The notes under the pieces are model-generated. The model had not been told where the DNA came from. It was given only the letters and a program-made list of their open reading frames with translations, and made no database searches. The position numbers and the translations under genes were made by a program. 40,363 nt of DNA from Mesonia profundi (GTDB taxonomy: Bacteria; Bacteroidota; Bacteroidia; Flavobacteriales; Flavobacteriaceae): NCBI RefSeq assembly GCF_031085155.1, contig NZ_JAVHUL010000028.1, positions 1-40,363 of the forward strand, in the 5' to 3' direction. Shown here piece by piece: positions 33,364 through 40,363 of this stretch (within the stretch, counting starts at the first letter, position 1; each line of letters opens with the position of its first letter).

Positions 33364-33960
33364 ATGAAAACAATAAAAAGATTAAAAATGAGATTGGTCA
33401 AAACCGTGCTCTTAATGGGAGCAATGATAGCTTTTTCAGCACCCGCGTTTGCGCACTGTGATTCGTATGACGGTCCGGTAATTCAAGATGCGTATAAAGC
33501 TTTGGAAAAGGAAGAAGCGAAATATGTGATGAAGTGGATTGACACCGAGCACGAAGCGGAAATAAAGCAACTTTTTGACAAGACGATTGGCTTAAAAAAT
33601 GGCGATGCGGAAATTTATAAGATTGTAGAAAAACATTTTTTGGAAACGTTGGTTCGTTATCACCGTGAAACCGAGGGTGCGCCATACACTGGTTTAAAAC
33701 CTGCGGGCACTACTGCACCTATCGTGCAAATGGCAGATAATTCAATTGAAAAAAAAGATGTAAAAACTTTGCTTAACAATCTGGACAAACACATTCGAAC
33801 AGTCATCCAAGAAAAGTATGATAAAGTAATGAAATTGGAAAAGGTAAAAGACAATTCCGTTACTGAAGGAAGAGCATATGTAGCTGCTTATGTTGATTAC
33901 ACCCACACTCTGGAAGCATTGGAAGCAGTAATATCGCACGAAGGTGGTCGTCAACATTAA
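33364..33960 (+). CDS. DUF6448 family exported protein
   Basis: A 198-aa protein with a signal peptide (VKTVLLMGAMIAFSAPAFA) and a mature chain starting HCDSYDGPVIQDAYKALE. The HCDS-x-DGPV start, EHEAEIKQLFDKTIGLKNGD and LVRYHRETEGAPYTGLKPAG are DUF6448 features as I know them. The helical protein is rich in His and Glu, which suits a periplasmic metal-binding role. No biochemical function is established. It has its own promoter with box 3 and is followed by a strong terminator. Confidence 0.82.
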   Translation: MKTIKRLKMRLVKTVLLMGAMIAFSAPAFAHCDSYDGPVIQDAYKALEKEEAKYVMKWIDTEHEAEIKQLFDKTIGLKNGDAEIYKIVEKHFLETLVRYHRETEGAPYTGLKPAGTTAPIVQMADNSIEKKDVKTLLNNLDKHIRTVIQEKYDKVMKLEKVKDNSVTEGRAYVAAYVDYTHTLEALEAVISHEGGRQH

Positions 33961-33988
33961 TAATCAAGTTTGTTCGAAATTAATTAGG

Positions 33989-34026
33989 AAAAAGTTGTGT
34001 ATCGGAAGTCGGCACACAACTTTTTT
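33989..34026 (+). terminator. Intrinsic terminator after the DUF6448 gene
   Basis: aaaaagttgtgt (33989-34000) pairs with acacaactttttt (34014-34026) across a 13-nt loop, 28 bp after the stop. The rest of the 316-bp gap to the next gene shows no feature I can support. Confidence 0.8.
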
Positions 34027-34276
34027 GTTTGAAATTCAACATCATAAAAATAGTGATTCTATTTGTTGGAAAATGCTGATTAAAGAATTTAATTCGTAAG
34101 TTGTAACTAAGAATTTACAGACTGGAAGATTGGATAAAATGGAAGATGCCTCGGCTCGGATTGACACTTAAATTTCATCCTCTATTTATAACAAATTCAC
34201 AACGAAATTTTATTATTACCAACATCTTTAAAAGCATCCTTAAAAGAAGGTAAAGTTTAATTTACAAATATAAATT

Positions 34277-36778
34277 ATGACCTCCCACAACATCCCCAAA
34301 CACTTGACCGGCCTCTCAGAAGAAGAACTAAAAATTTCCCGAAACAAATTTGGTTTCAACCAAGCAGACAACATTAAAAAAAGTGCCTGGTACACGATGC
34401 TATTGGACATCCTGAAAGAGCCGATGTTACTTTTGCTCATTGCCGTGGCGATTATTTATGTGATTGTGGGCAATTATTCCGAAGCAATTTTTATGTTGGG
34501 AGCGATTATAGCCGTTTCGGGTATTTCGTTCTATCAGGACAATCGCAGTAAAATGGCATTGGAAGCCTTGGAAAAACTGAACGAACCGCTCAGTACCGTT
34601 ATCCGAAATTCAAAAGTAATACGAATCCCTACCCACGAAATTGCCGTGGGCGACTTGTGCATTACCGAAGAAGGAAAGATGATCAATGCGGATGGTGAGA
34701 TTGTGCACAGCAATGATTTTTCGGTCAATGAAGCATCGCTAACAGGGGAAAGCTTTTCGGTGTTCAAAAGTCAGGAAACCGAAGACAGAAAAATATATAG
34801 CGGTTCGTTGACCGTTTCTGGACTGGCGGTTTTCAAAGTGGAAAAAATCGGTGCGGAAACCAAGCTGGGAAAAATCGGACAATCCATTCAGAAGATCAAA
34901 GGAGAGCAATCACCCTTGCAAATCCAGATTACAAAATTTGTCAAATGGATGGCAATCATCGGCATTGTTGTTTTTTTATTAGTTTGGGCATACAGTTTTT
35001 GGCAATCAAGAGATATTATTGAAAGTTTATTGGTTGGACTGACTTTGGCGATGTCCATTTTGCCGGAAGAAATCCCTGTGGCTTTTACCACTTTTATGGC
35101 ATTGGGAGCCTGGAAACTGATGCGAGAAGGAATTATCATCAAGCGAAGCAGTGTAGTAGAAACATTGGGGAGTACCACGGTGATCTGCGCAGACAAGACT
35201 GGCACCATTACCGAAAACTCAATGCACTTGAAAGCTTTGTTCGATTATAAATCCAACAATATTTTTGACGAAGCTGATTTTAACTCACCCGAACTTTCAG
35301 AACTCATTGCGTTTGCGATGTGGAGTAGTGAACCTGTTCCGTTTGATCCGATGGAGAAAACGCTGCATCAGGTTTATGAACAAACTCAAGCTGATGACCA
35401 ACGGAAGAACTTCCAAATGATACACGAATATCCCTTGGAAGGAAAACCACCGATGATGACCCATCTTTTTGAAAATGGATTGGGAGAGCGAATAATAGCC
35501 GCCAAAGGTGCTCCCGAAGCCATACTTGCCGTATCCAATCTCTCAGAAGGCGAAAAAGAAAAAATGCGTCAGCATATCAGCGATTTTGGCAAACAGGGCT
35601 ATCGGGTATTGGGTGTAGCCAAGTCAAATTTTGAAGAAAATGATTTCCCTGAAAAACAACGGGATTTCAACTTTGAATTCTTAGGATTTACCGTGTTTTA
35701 CGACCCACCAAAGAAAAATATTCAGGAAGTATTCCAAAAAATATACGATGCCGGAATTAAAGTAAAGGTGATTACAGGCGATAATGCCGATACCACTAAT
35801 GCTATTGCCCGGCAAGCGGGAATTATCAATGAAACTCCGGCTGTAAACGGAGCAGAAATTATCCACCACACCGAAACGGAATTGATTGAACTTTCAAAGA
35901 AAACAACTTTATTCACTCGGATGTTTCCAGAAGCAAAATTAGCGATGGTCAATGCGTTCAAAAAAGACGGCGAAGTCGTGGCGATGCTGGGCGATGGAGT
36001 AAATGATGCTCCTGCACTGAAAGCCGCTCATATTGGTGTAGCAATGGGAAGCAAAGGAACGGAAATAGCCAAAGCAGCAGCTTCATTAGTGATTACCAAT
36101 GATGATTTGGACAAACTCATCACAGGAATTGCAGCAGGGAGACGAATTTATGCCAATATCAAAAAAGCCATTCAGTATATTATCTCCATTCATATTCCGA
36201 TTATTCTGACCGTTTCGCTGCCTTTGTTTTTGGGGTGGATTTATCCGCATATTTTTACGCCGGTACACGTTATTTTTTTAGAATTGGTAATGGGGCCAAC
36301 CTGCTCCATAGTCTATGAAAATGAACCGATGGAAAAAAACACGATGCAGCAGAAGCCAAGAAAAATGACCGAAACATTCCTGAATATAAAAGAATTGGCT
36401 ATCAGCATTGTTCAAGGATTGGTAATTACCGCAGGTGTATTGTTCGCTTATCAATGGGCAGTTCAGAATGGTGGCAATGAAGAAACCACAAGAGCTATGG
36501 TGTTCACAACTTTGATTTTCGCTAATGTATGGTTGAGTTTGGTTAACCGTTCATTTGTTTACAGTATATTCGAAAGTTTTAAAAATAAAAACAACTTATT
36601 CCCACTTGTTATCGGAGCAACTTTAGTATTACTCTTTTCCATTTTATATATTCCGCCATTTGCTAAATTCTTTCAGGTAGCAGAACTGAATATAAAAGAA
36701 TTAGGAATCGCAATGTTGATTGCAGCAATATCGGTATTGTGGTTTGAGGTATATAAGTGGATTAAAAGAAGAAAGTAA
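34277..36778 (+). CDS. Cation-translocating P-type ATPase (P2-type)
   Basis: The 833-aa pump has the N-terminal cation-ATPase domain (TGLSEEELKISRNKFGFNQ), LTGES, DKTGT in VICADKTGTITEN, and GDGVNDAPAL. It has a full set of about ten helices, including six C-terminal ones. The ion-site segment in helix 4 reads ILPEEIPVAFTTFMALGAW, a variant of the VAxIPEGLP of Ca2+ ATPases shared by a bacterial subgroup. So the ion is not certain. It is outside the three-box regulon as far as I see, but its position after the metal genes suggests a related role. Confidence 0.88.
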   Translation: MTSHNIPKHLTGLSEEELKISRNKFGFNQADNIKKSAWYTMLLDILKEPMLLLLIAVAIIYVIVGNYSEAIFMLGAIIAVSGISFYQDNRSKMALEALEKLNEPLSTVIRNSKVIRIPTHEIAVGDLCITEEGKMINADGEIVHSNDFSVNEASLTGESFSVFKSQETEDRKIYSGSLTVSGLAVFKVEKIGAETKLGKIGQSIQKIKGEQSPLQIQITKFVKWMAIIGIVVFLLVWAYSFWQSRDIIESLLVGLTLAMSILPEEIPVAFTTFMALGAWKLMREGIIIKRSSVVETLGSTTVICADKTGTITENSMHLKALFDYKSNNIFDEADFNSPELSELIAFAMWSSEPVPFDPMEKTLHQVYEQTQADDQRKNFQMIHEYPLEGKPPMMTHLFENGLGERIIAAKGAPEAILAVSNLSEGEKEKMRQHISDFGKQGYRVLGVAKSNFEENDFPEKQRDFNFEFLGFTVFYDPPKKNIQEVFQKIYDAGIKVKVITGDNADTTNAIARQAGIINETPAVNGAEIIHHTETELIELSKKTTLFTRMFPEAKLAMVNAFKKDGEVVAMLGDGVNDAPALKAAHIGVAMGSKGTEIAKAAASLVITNDDLDKLITGIAAGRRIYANIKKAIQYIISIHIPIILTVSLPLFLGWIYPHIFTPVHVIFLELVMGPTCSIVYENEPMEKNTMQQKPRKMTETFLNIKELAISIVQGLVITAGVLFAYQWAVQNGGNEETTRAMVFTTLIFANVWLSLVNRSFVYSIFESFKNKNNLFPLVIGATLVLLFSILYIPPFAKFFQVAELNIKELGIAMLIAAISVLWFEVYKWIKRRK

Positions 36779-37020
36779 ATCAGTGATTTTTCAGAGAAAG
36801 GTATTGTGTACGTCCCTGATATAGGTTGGTGAATTAATAGATAGACCTTAGAGCTTGTTGTGTACTTTTTTTAAAAACTATAGCTAGAGGAAAGAGTAAT
36901 GATAGCGATCTGGTTTAAGCTTTTTATATAATTAAGAGTGATAACATGAAACTAAGTTCTTCGTTTATTCTTTGCTATGTTAAAAGCATTGGATTATTTC
37001 TTTGTAAATGGAATTTATCC

Positions 37021-37028
37021 TAATTTTG
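37021..37028 (+). promoter_or_regulatory. -7 element of the umuDC operon
   Basis: TAATTTTG fits TAnnTTTG, 24 bp before the ATG at 37052. A TTTG at 37001-37004 gives a 16-bp spacer, shorter than usual. I see no SOS box I can name for this phylum. Confidence 0.5.
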
Positions 37029-37051
37029 TCGTCAATTGCATAGAATAAGCC

Positions 37052-37483
37052 ATGGTGACATCACTGATTGAACTTAGAAAAATTAAACTTAATGAAAGTC
37101 TCGTCCTCCCTCTAGCAGAAAAAATAAATGCTGGTTTTCCGAGTCCAGCTGAAGATTTTTTGGATCTGAGTATTGATTTAAACAAAGAGTTTATTAAGCA
37201 TCCGGATGCTACATTTTTTGGTAAGGTTAGTGGTGACAGTATGATTGATGCAGGTCTTGATAATGGTGACTTACTTATTATTGATAAAAGCTTGGAACCC
37301 AAAAACAATAGTATTGCTGTTTGTTTTTTAGATGGTGAATTCACCGTTAAGCGTGTTTTGCGTGAGGAGGATAAATTGTGGCTAGTTGCTGAAAATAAAA
37401 ATTACCAACCCATTCCTGTTTATCCTGAAAATGATTTTATCATTTGGGGAGTTGTCACGACAGTGATTAAAAAAATTCTGTAA
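37052..37483 (+). CDS. umuD: UmuD-like S24 peptidase, DNA polymerase V subunit
   Basis: The 143-aa protein aligns by eye with E. coli UmuD: cleavage site A27-G28 in [11 protein letters not shown], catalytic Ser63 in SGDSMIDAG and Lys100 in DGEFTVKRV. It has no DNA-binding domain, so it is UmuD rather than LexA. RecA-stimulated self-cleavage would give the active UmuD' form. It overlaps umuC by 1 bp (TAATG), so the two are translated together. Confidence 0.93.
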   Translation: MVTSLIELRKIKLNESLVLPLAEKINAGFPSPAEDFLDLSIDLNKEFIKHPDATFFGKVSGDSMIDAGLDNGDLLIIDKSLEPKNNSIAVCFLDGEFTVKRVLREEDKLWLVAENKNYQPIPVYPENDFIIWGVVTTVIKKIL

Positions 37484-38745
37484 TGTTTGCCTTGGTGGAT
37501 TGTAATAATTTTTATGCATCATGTGAGCGTGTTTTTAATCCGAATTTACGAAACCAGCCTATTGTTGTACTCTCTAATAACGACGGCTGTGTCATTGCGA
37601 GAAGCAATGAAGCAAAGGCACTTGGTGTTCCTATGGGAGCGCCAGCATTTAAATTTGAAAGACTATTCAAGCAGAAAAATATCAAAGTATTCTCATCAAA
37701 TTATGCGCTTTATGGGGACATGAGCGCGCGAGTGATGAATATCCTCGGAGAATTTACACCAGATATTGAAATCTATAGCATAGATGAATCCTTTCTATAC
37801 TTCAAGGGTTTTGATAAAATTGGTCTAGAAGCACATTTACAGCAGATGAAAAAATGTGTTGAGAAGTCAACCGGAATCCCGATTAGCATTGGTGTGGCTC
37901 CCACAAAAACACTCAGCAAAGTGGCCAACAGGATTAGCAAAAAATTCCCGCAACGCACAGGTGGAATTTACATGATTAAAACAGAAGAGCAGCGCCTTAA
38001 AGCATTGCGATGGCTTCCCATCAAGGATATTTGGGGCATTGGCAGGCAGCACCAGAAGCGCTTGGAGGCCTTAGGCTTACAAAGAGCGGAAGCCTTTACA
38101 CAACTTAATGATGATTGGGTTAGAAAGCATATGAGCGTTGTTGGCTTGCGTCTTAAAAAAGAGCTTGAAGGCGAACAAACATTAAGTTTGGAAGGCTTTG
38201 TTGATAAAAAGGCAATTGCTACCACGCGTTCCTTTGATTATGAATATAAGGACTTGAGCTATATTACAGAGCGCATCTGTAGTTTCACCATTGTGTGTGG
38301 TGAAAAATTACGCCGACAAGAGAGTTGTTGTCAAACGATTTATGTCTTTTTAAGAAGTAACCGATTTAATGAAAAGGCTGCATCATACAGTAAAGGTATT
38401 AGTGTACAACTGCCCTACCCTACAAATTCAAGTCTTGATTTGGTGAAGTTTGCAAAAAAAGCTTTGCATAAAATTTATAAACCTGGTATTGCTTATAAAA
38501 AAGCAGGTGTTATTGTTTCTAAACTAACACCTCAAAGCGCTAAGCAGACTGCACTTTTTACAGAAGAAAATCCAAAGCATTTTCCATTGATGCAACAGAT
38601 TGACATTCTCAATCAGAGTTATGGTAAACATACTGTTAAGTTTGGCAACCAAGATCTAAAACACAGGTGGAAGATGCACCAGGATCATCTTAGTCAAAAT
38701 TACTCAACAAAACTGGATGACATCATTGAGATTAAAGCTATTTAG
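37483..38745 (+). CDS. umuC: Y-family DNA polymerase V catalytic subunit
   Basis: The 420-aa protein has the palm and catalytic motifs: [16 protein letters not shown] (first Asp), [20 protein letters not shown], and [12 protein letters not shown] (catalytic Asp-Glu). A helix-hairpin-helix thumb ([20 protein letters not shown]) and the little-finger domain follow. The length equals E. coli UmuC (422 aa). It performs error-prone translesion synthesis after SOS induction. It is the second gene of umuDC; the operon looks intact. Accessory umuDC copies are common on mobile elements. Confidence 0.95.
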   Translation: MFALVDCNNFYASCERVFNPNLRNQPIVVLSNNDGCVIARSNEAKALGVPMGAPAFKFERLFKQKNIKVFSSNYALYGDMSARVMNILGEFTPDIEIYSIDESFLYFKGFDKIGLEAHLQQMKKCVEKSTGIPISIGVAPTKTLSKVANRISKKFPQRTGGIYMIKTEEQRLKALRWLPIKDIWGIGRQHQKRLEALGLQRAEAFTQLNDDWVRKHMSVVGLRLKKELEGEQTLSLEGFVDKKAIATTRSFDYEYKDLSYITERICSFTIVCGEKLRRQESCCQTIYVFLRSNRFNEKAASYSKGISVQLPYPTNSSLDLVKFAKKALHKIYKPGIAYKKAGVIVSKLTPQSAKQTALFTEENPKHFPLMQQIDILNQSYGKHTVKFGNQDLKHRWKMHQDHLSQNYSTKLDDIIEIKAI

Positions 38746-38832
38746 GTTTATGATCTTTATTAGTTAACTGAGAGTTATCTAATGATTTGTTTTTTACTTG
38801 TTTTCACCACAGCATTTTGTTGTGCCACGTTT

Positions 38833-39339
38833 TTACTTTTTTACAGAGTCTATTTCAGTTTTTAAAGAAATTATTATTTTGTTTTTTTCGTTTAGGTGAT
38901 GTTGAGTCTGAATTAGTGAATCGTTTTTTTCAGATATTGCTTTATGTAATTTTTCTATGTTGGGTGTTTCTTTATTTGATTCCGAAATATTCGTAAGAAA
39001 CCAACCTAAAAAAGCACCAAAAACTAAAAATATAAAGTTTATAAAATGTTTATTGTTTAAATCGAAAAGAGTTTTTTCTTTTATGTCGGAATCTAGTTTT
39101 TTGTCAAATTCTTTGTTTTCCAAATATTGTTTTATTCCAATTTTATTTATATCGTATATATCTTCAGAGTTAGCTACATATATATTATTATGTCTTTCTA
39201 TTTTTATAAGTCCGTTTGATTTTAAAAAAGATATTCCTTGGTCATATAATTTGGATGTTTCTTTGTTGGTAACTATAAAGTCTTTTTTTATTAAATCCGA
39301 TATTATTAAATCAATTTCTTTATATAATTCTTTTGTCAT
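38833..39339 (-). CDS. Membrane protein with cytoplasmic N-domain and coiled-coil tail, unknown
   Basis: With MTKELYKEID as start (39339; an ATG 18 bp upstream is less likely) it is 168 aa. Residues 1-85 are a charged, possibly winged-helix-like domain (LYDQGISFLKSNGLIKIERH). A membrane helix follows (FINFIFLVFGAFLGWFLTNI), then a coiled-coil tail (HKAISEKNDSLIQTQHHLNE, KIIISLKTEIDSVKK). No family recognised. Its flanks hold a cassette-like palindromic site upstream (39361-39498), so it may be an independently mobile unit. Confidence 0.6.
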   Translation of the reverse strand: MTKELYKEIDLIISDLIKKDFIVTNKETSKLYDQGISFLKSNGLIKIERHNNIYVANSEDIYDINKIGIKQYLENKEFDKKLDSDIKEKTLFDLNNKHFINFIFLVFGAFLGWFLTNISESNKETPNIEKLHKAISEKNDSLIQTQHHLNEKNKIIISLKTEIDSVKK

Positions 39340-39360
39340 AAGTTTGAGTGAGTTCAAATG

Positions 39361-39498
39361 GTTGCCAACGGTCTCGGCTATGCGTAGTGCGGGATTTTAA
39401 GATAAATATTCTTAGAGAACGCAAATTTGATTTACCTGAGTAGCTTCTGACGAAGCTAAAAAGCAGGCATTGCGGCTATGCAATGTTGGCGGTAGTTC
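39361..39498. repeat. Palindromic cassette-like site A between the two minus-strand genes
   Basis: Outer inverted words gccaac (39364) and gttggc (39485-39490). cggctatgc is directly repeated at 39375 and 39473. gcaaatttg lies at 39421, and a perfect hairpin tagcttc-tgac-gaagcta at 39441-39458. The right edge tgttggcggtagttc (39484-39498) is inverted with respect to 40155-40169 (13 of 15 match) on the other side of the CAT-like gene. Confidence 0.55.
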
Positions 39499-40134
39499 TT
39501 ACTCTCCAAGATTTAATTCGCGCTGAAATTCGTTGAGATACATTGATAGATGTAAACCATCAACTAATCCATGATGTGCTTCAATTGAAATTGGAAGAAG
39601 CTTTTGGTCATTTTGCACAAAGAATTTTCCAAAGGTAATTTTAGGAACTGATTCAGTTTTATCAAAATTTGTTGGATGAAGCAATGCAGTAAACTTGTGC
39701 CATGGGAACGTCGAATGGCGAATCAAATTCTTTTTAATATCATCATTGTTGAGACGAAGACCGGTGGAATTATTCACAGCGGCAATTTCGGATTGCAATT
39801 CCAGATTGAAGCTTGCGAAGTCTTTTGAAAAATTTACAAATGCAAAACCAAATGTTCCATCTGACCTTCCTATCGTAGTTCCGGCATGAATTTCATCGAA
39901 CAACACAACATTTTGATCAACAATTCTGAGTTTTAGTTCTTCGACTGAATTGACAGCTTTCATGGATTTAAATAAGTAATATGCAAAGAATGAATAGCCG
40001 TTTTCTTTACAGTATGCGTAAGCTTTCGAGCAATCGACCTCGGTTACGATTCCAAAATAAGGACTCGTCATCTTAGAGAAAAACTCAAAATGTTCACGAC
40101 GGTTCCAATTTTCAATGTCAATCTTTTTCATCAT
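39499..40134 (-). CDS. Chloramphenicol acetyltransferase-like (CatA family) enzyme
   Basis: From ATG 40134 (or the adjacent ATG at 40131) the protein is about 210 aa; the longer frame to 40167 would start inside the inverted repeat. It opens with KKIDIENWNRREHFEFF, a CAT hallmark, and contains EIHAGTTIG, PWHKFTALLHP, and near the end SIEAHHGLVDGLHLSMYL with the catalytic HHxxxDG motif. CAT enzymes transfer acetyl from acetyl-CoA to chloramphenicol. The middle of this protein is divergent, so resistance is not assured. It is tightly enclosed by inverted repeats as a one-gene unit. Confidence 0.8.
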   Translation of the reverse strand: MMKKIDIENWNRREHFEFFSKMTSPYFGIVTEVDCSKAYAYCKENGYSFFAYYLFKSMKAVNSVEELKLRIVDQNVVLFDEIHAGTTIGRSDGTFGFAFVNFSKDFASFNLELQSEIAAVNNSTGLRLNNDDIKKNLIRHSTFPWHKFTALLHPTNFDKTESVPKITFGKFFVQNDQKLLPISIEAHHGLVDGLHLSMYLNEFQRELNLGE

Positions 40135-40154
40135 GGATGGATCATGCAGCTTTA

Positions 40155-40284
40155 GAATTACCGCCAACGAGTTTGGCTATGGTTTCGTTGCGTGAAAATC
40201 CGCTAGGATTTTCCGCCGCAAACCGAAGATAGCAAATTTGCGAGAACTTTCCGCGAGCAAAGTCAGAAGCAATGAACTATAGCC
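40155..40284. repeat. Palindromic cassette-like site B upstream of the CAT-like gene
   Basis: gaattaccgccaacg (40155-40169) mirrors 39484-39498. ggctatg (40175) is inverted as atagcc (40279-40284), and a perfect hairpin gaaaatcc-gcta-ggattttc lies at 40194-40213. The palindrome gcaaatttgc is at 40232-40241. The words gccaacg, ggctatg and gcaaatttg occur in the same order in site A, so the two sites are related. To the window end I see no further gene. Confidence 0.55.
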
Positions 40285-40363
40285 GGTGTGCCTGTTGCAC
40301 AAGTATTGTTAAAGGTACATTTTTTTCGTATCTTACTGTATGCAAGGAAAGAAGAATTATCAA

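Noticed and set aside
37052..37483. LexA repressor
   Set aside because: It lacks the N-terminal helix-turn-helix and is coupled to umuC, so it is UmuD.
39361..40284. Classical integron attC sites
   Set aside because: I could not identify the conserved attC core boxes and there is no integron integrase in the window; only a general similarity in shape is claimed.

Overview
The window looks like an accessory region of a flavobacterium (Bacteroidota). It is AT-rich, several genes have promoters with the Bacteroidota -7 element TAnnTTTG, and most proteins read as flavobacterial types. No rRNA or complete tRNA is visible. Mobile-DNA traces are frequent: a tRNA 3' fragment, an IS3 element with its target duplication, truncated or interrupted genes, and repeated inverted sequences around single-gene modules.

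Layout. 1-1.2 kb: a truncated Lrp/AsnC regulator and a TSUP exporter. 1.3-3.7 kb: a tRNA 3' end remnant, a small DNA-binding-like protein and a four-gene cassette (unknown 251-aa protein, DUF5675 protein, two tiny membrane proteins) ending in a terminator. 3.7-5.7 kb: about 2 kb without a credible gene, holding a possible structured RNA. 5.7-13.9 kb, minus strand: a type I restriction-modification operon, hsdM-rhuM-hsdS-four-helix-bundle gene-hsdR-DUF5655 nuclease. 14-16.6 kb: a broken secreted-protein gene, an IS3 element and an Hsp70-like fragment.

16.9-23.9 kb is the most striking region. It carries an AraC regulator, two paralogous exported beta-rich subunits, a PapD-like chaperone, a two-domain tip-adhesin-like protein and a 936-aa outer-membrane protein with terminal Ig-like domains. 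The set has the parts list of a chaperone-usher pilus, but the outer-membrane protein does not read as a classical FimD usher. I propose it as a divergent, possibly undescribed chaperone-usher-like system of Bacteroidota.

24.4-26.1 kb, minus strand: an AraC regulator and an exported tandem ABM-domain protein, framed by 10-bp inverted repeats. 26.2-36.8 kb: a metal/stress island with TetR, two lipoproteins (one with CxxCH), a 3-hydroxyacyl-CoA dehydrogenase, a cupin, AraC, a lipoprotein gene with an in-frame stop, an HMA metallochaperone, an unusual P1B ATPase (CPG motif), a DUF6448 protein and a second P-type ATPase. Three promoters here share a 26-bp box (CCGACTT-N3-TACC-N7-CCTAC) at a fixed distance from the -7 region and the start codon, which suggests one regulon, probably controlled by the adjacent AraC protein. 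37-38.7 kb: umuDC. 38.8-40.4 kb: two minus-strand single-gene units (a membrane protein and a chloramphenicol-acetyltransferase-like enzyme) separated by repeated palindromic cassette-like sites.
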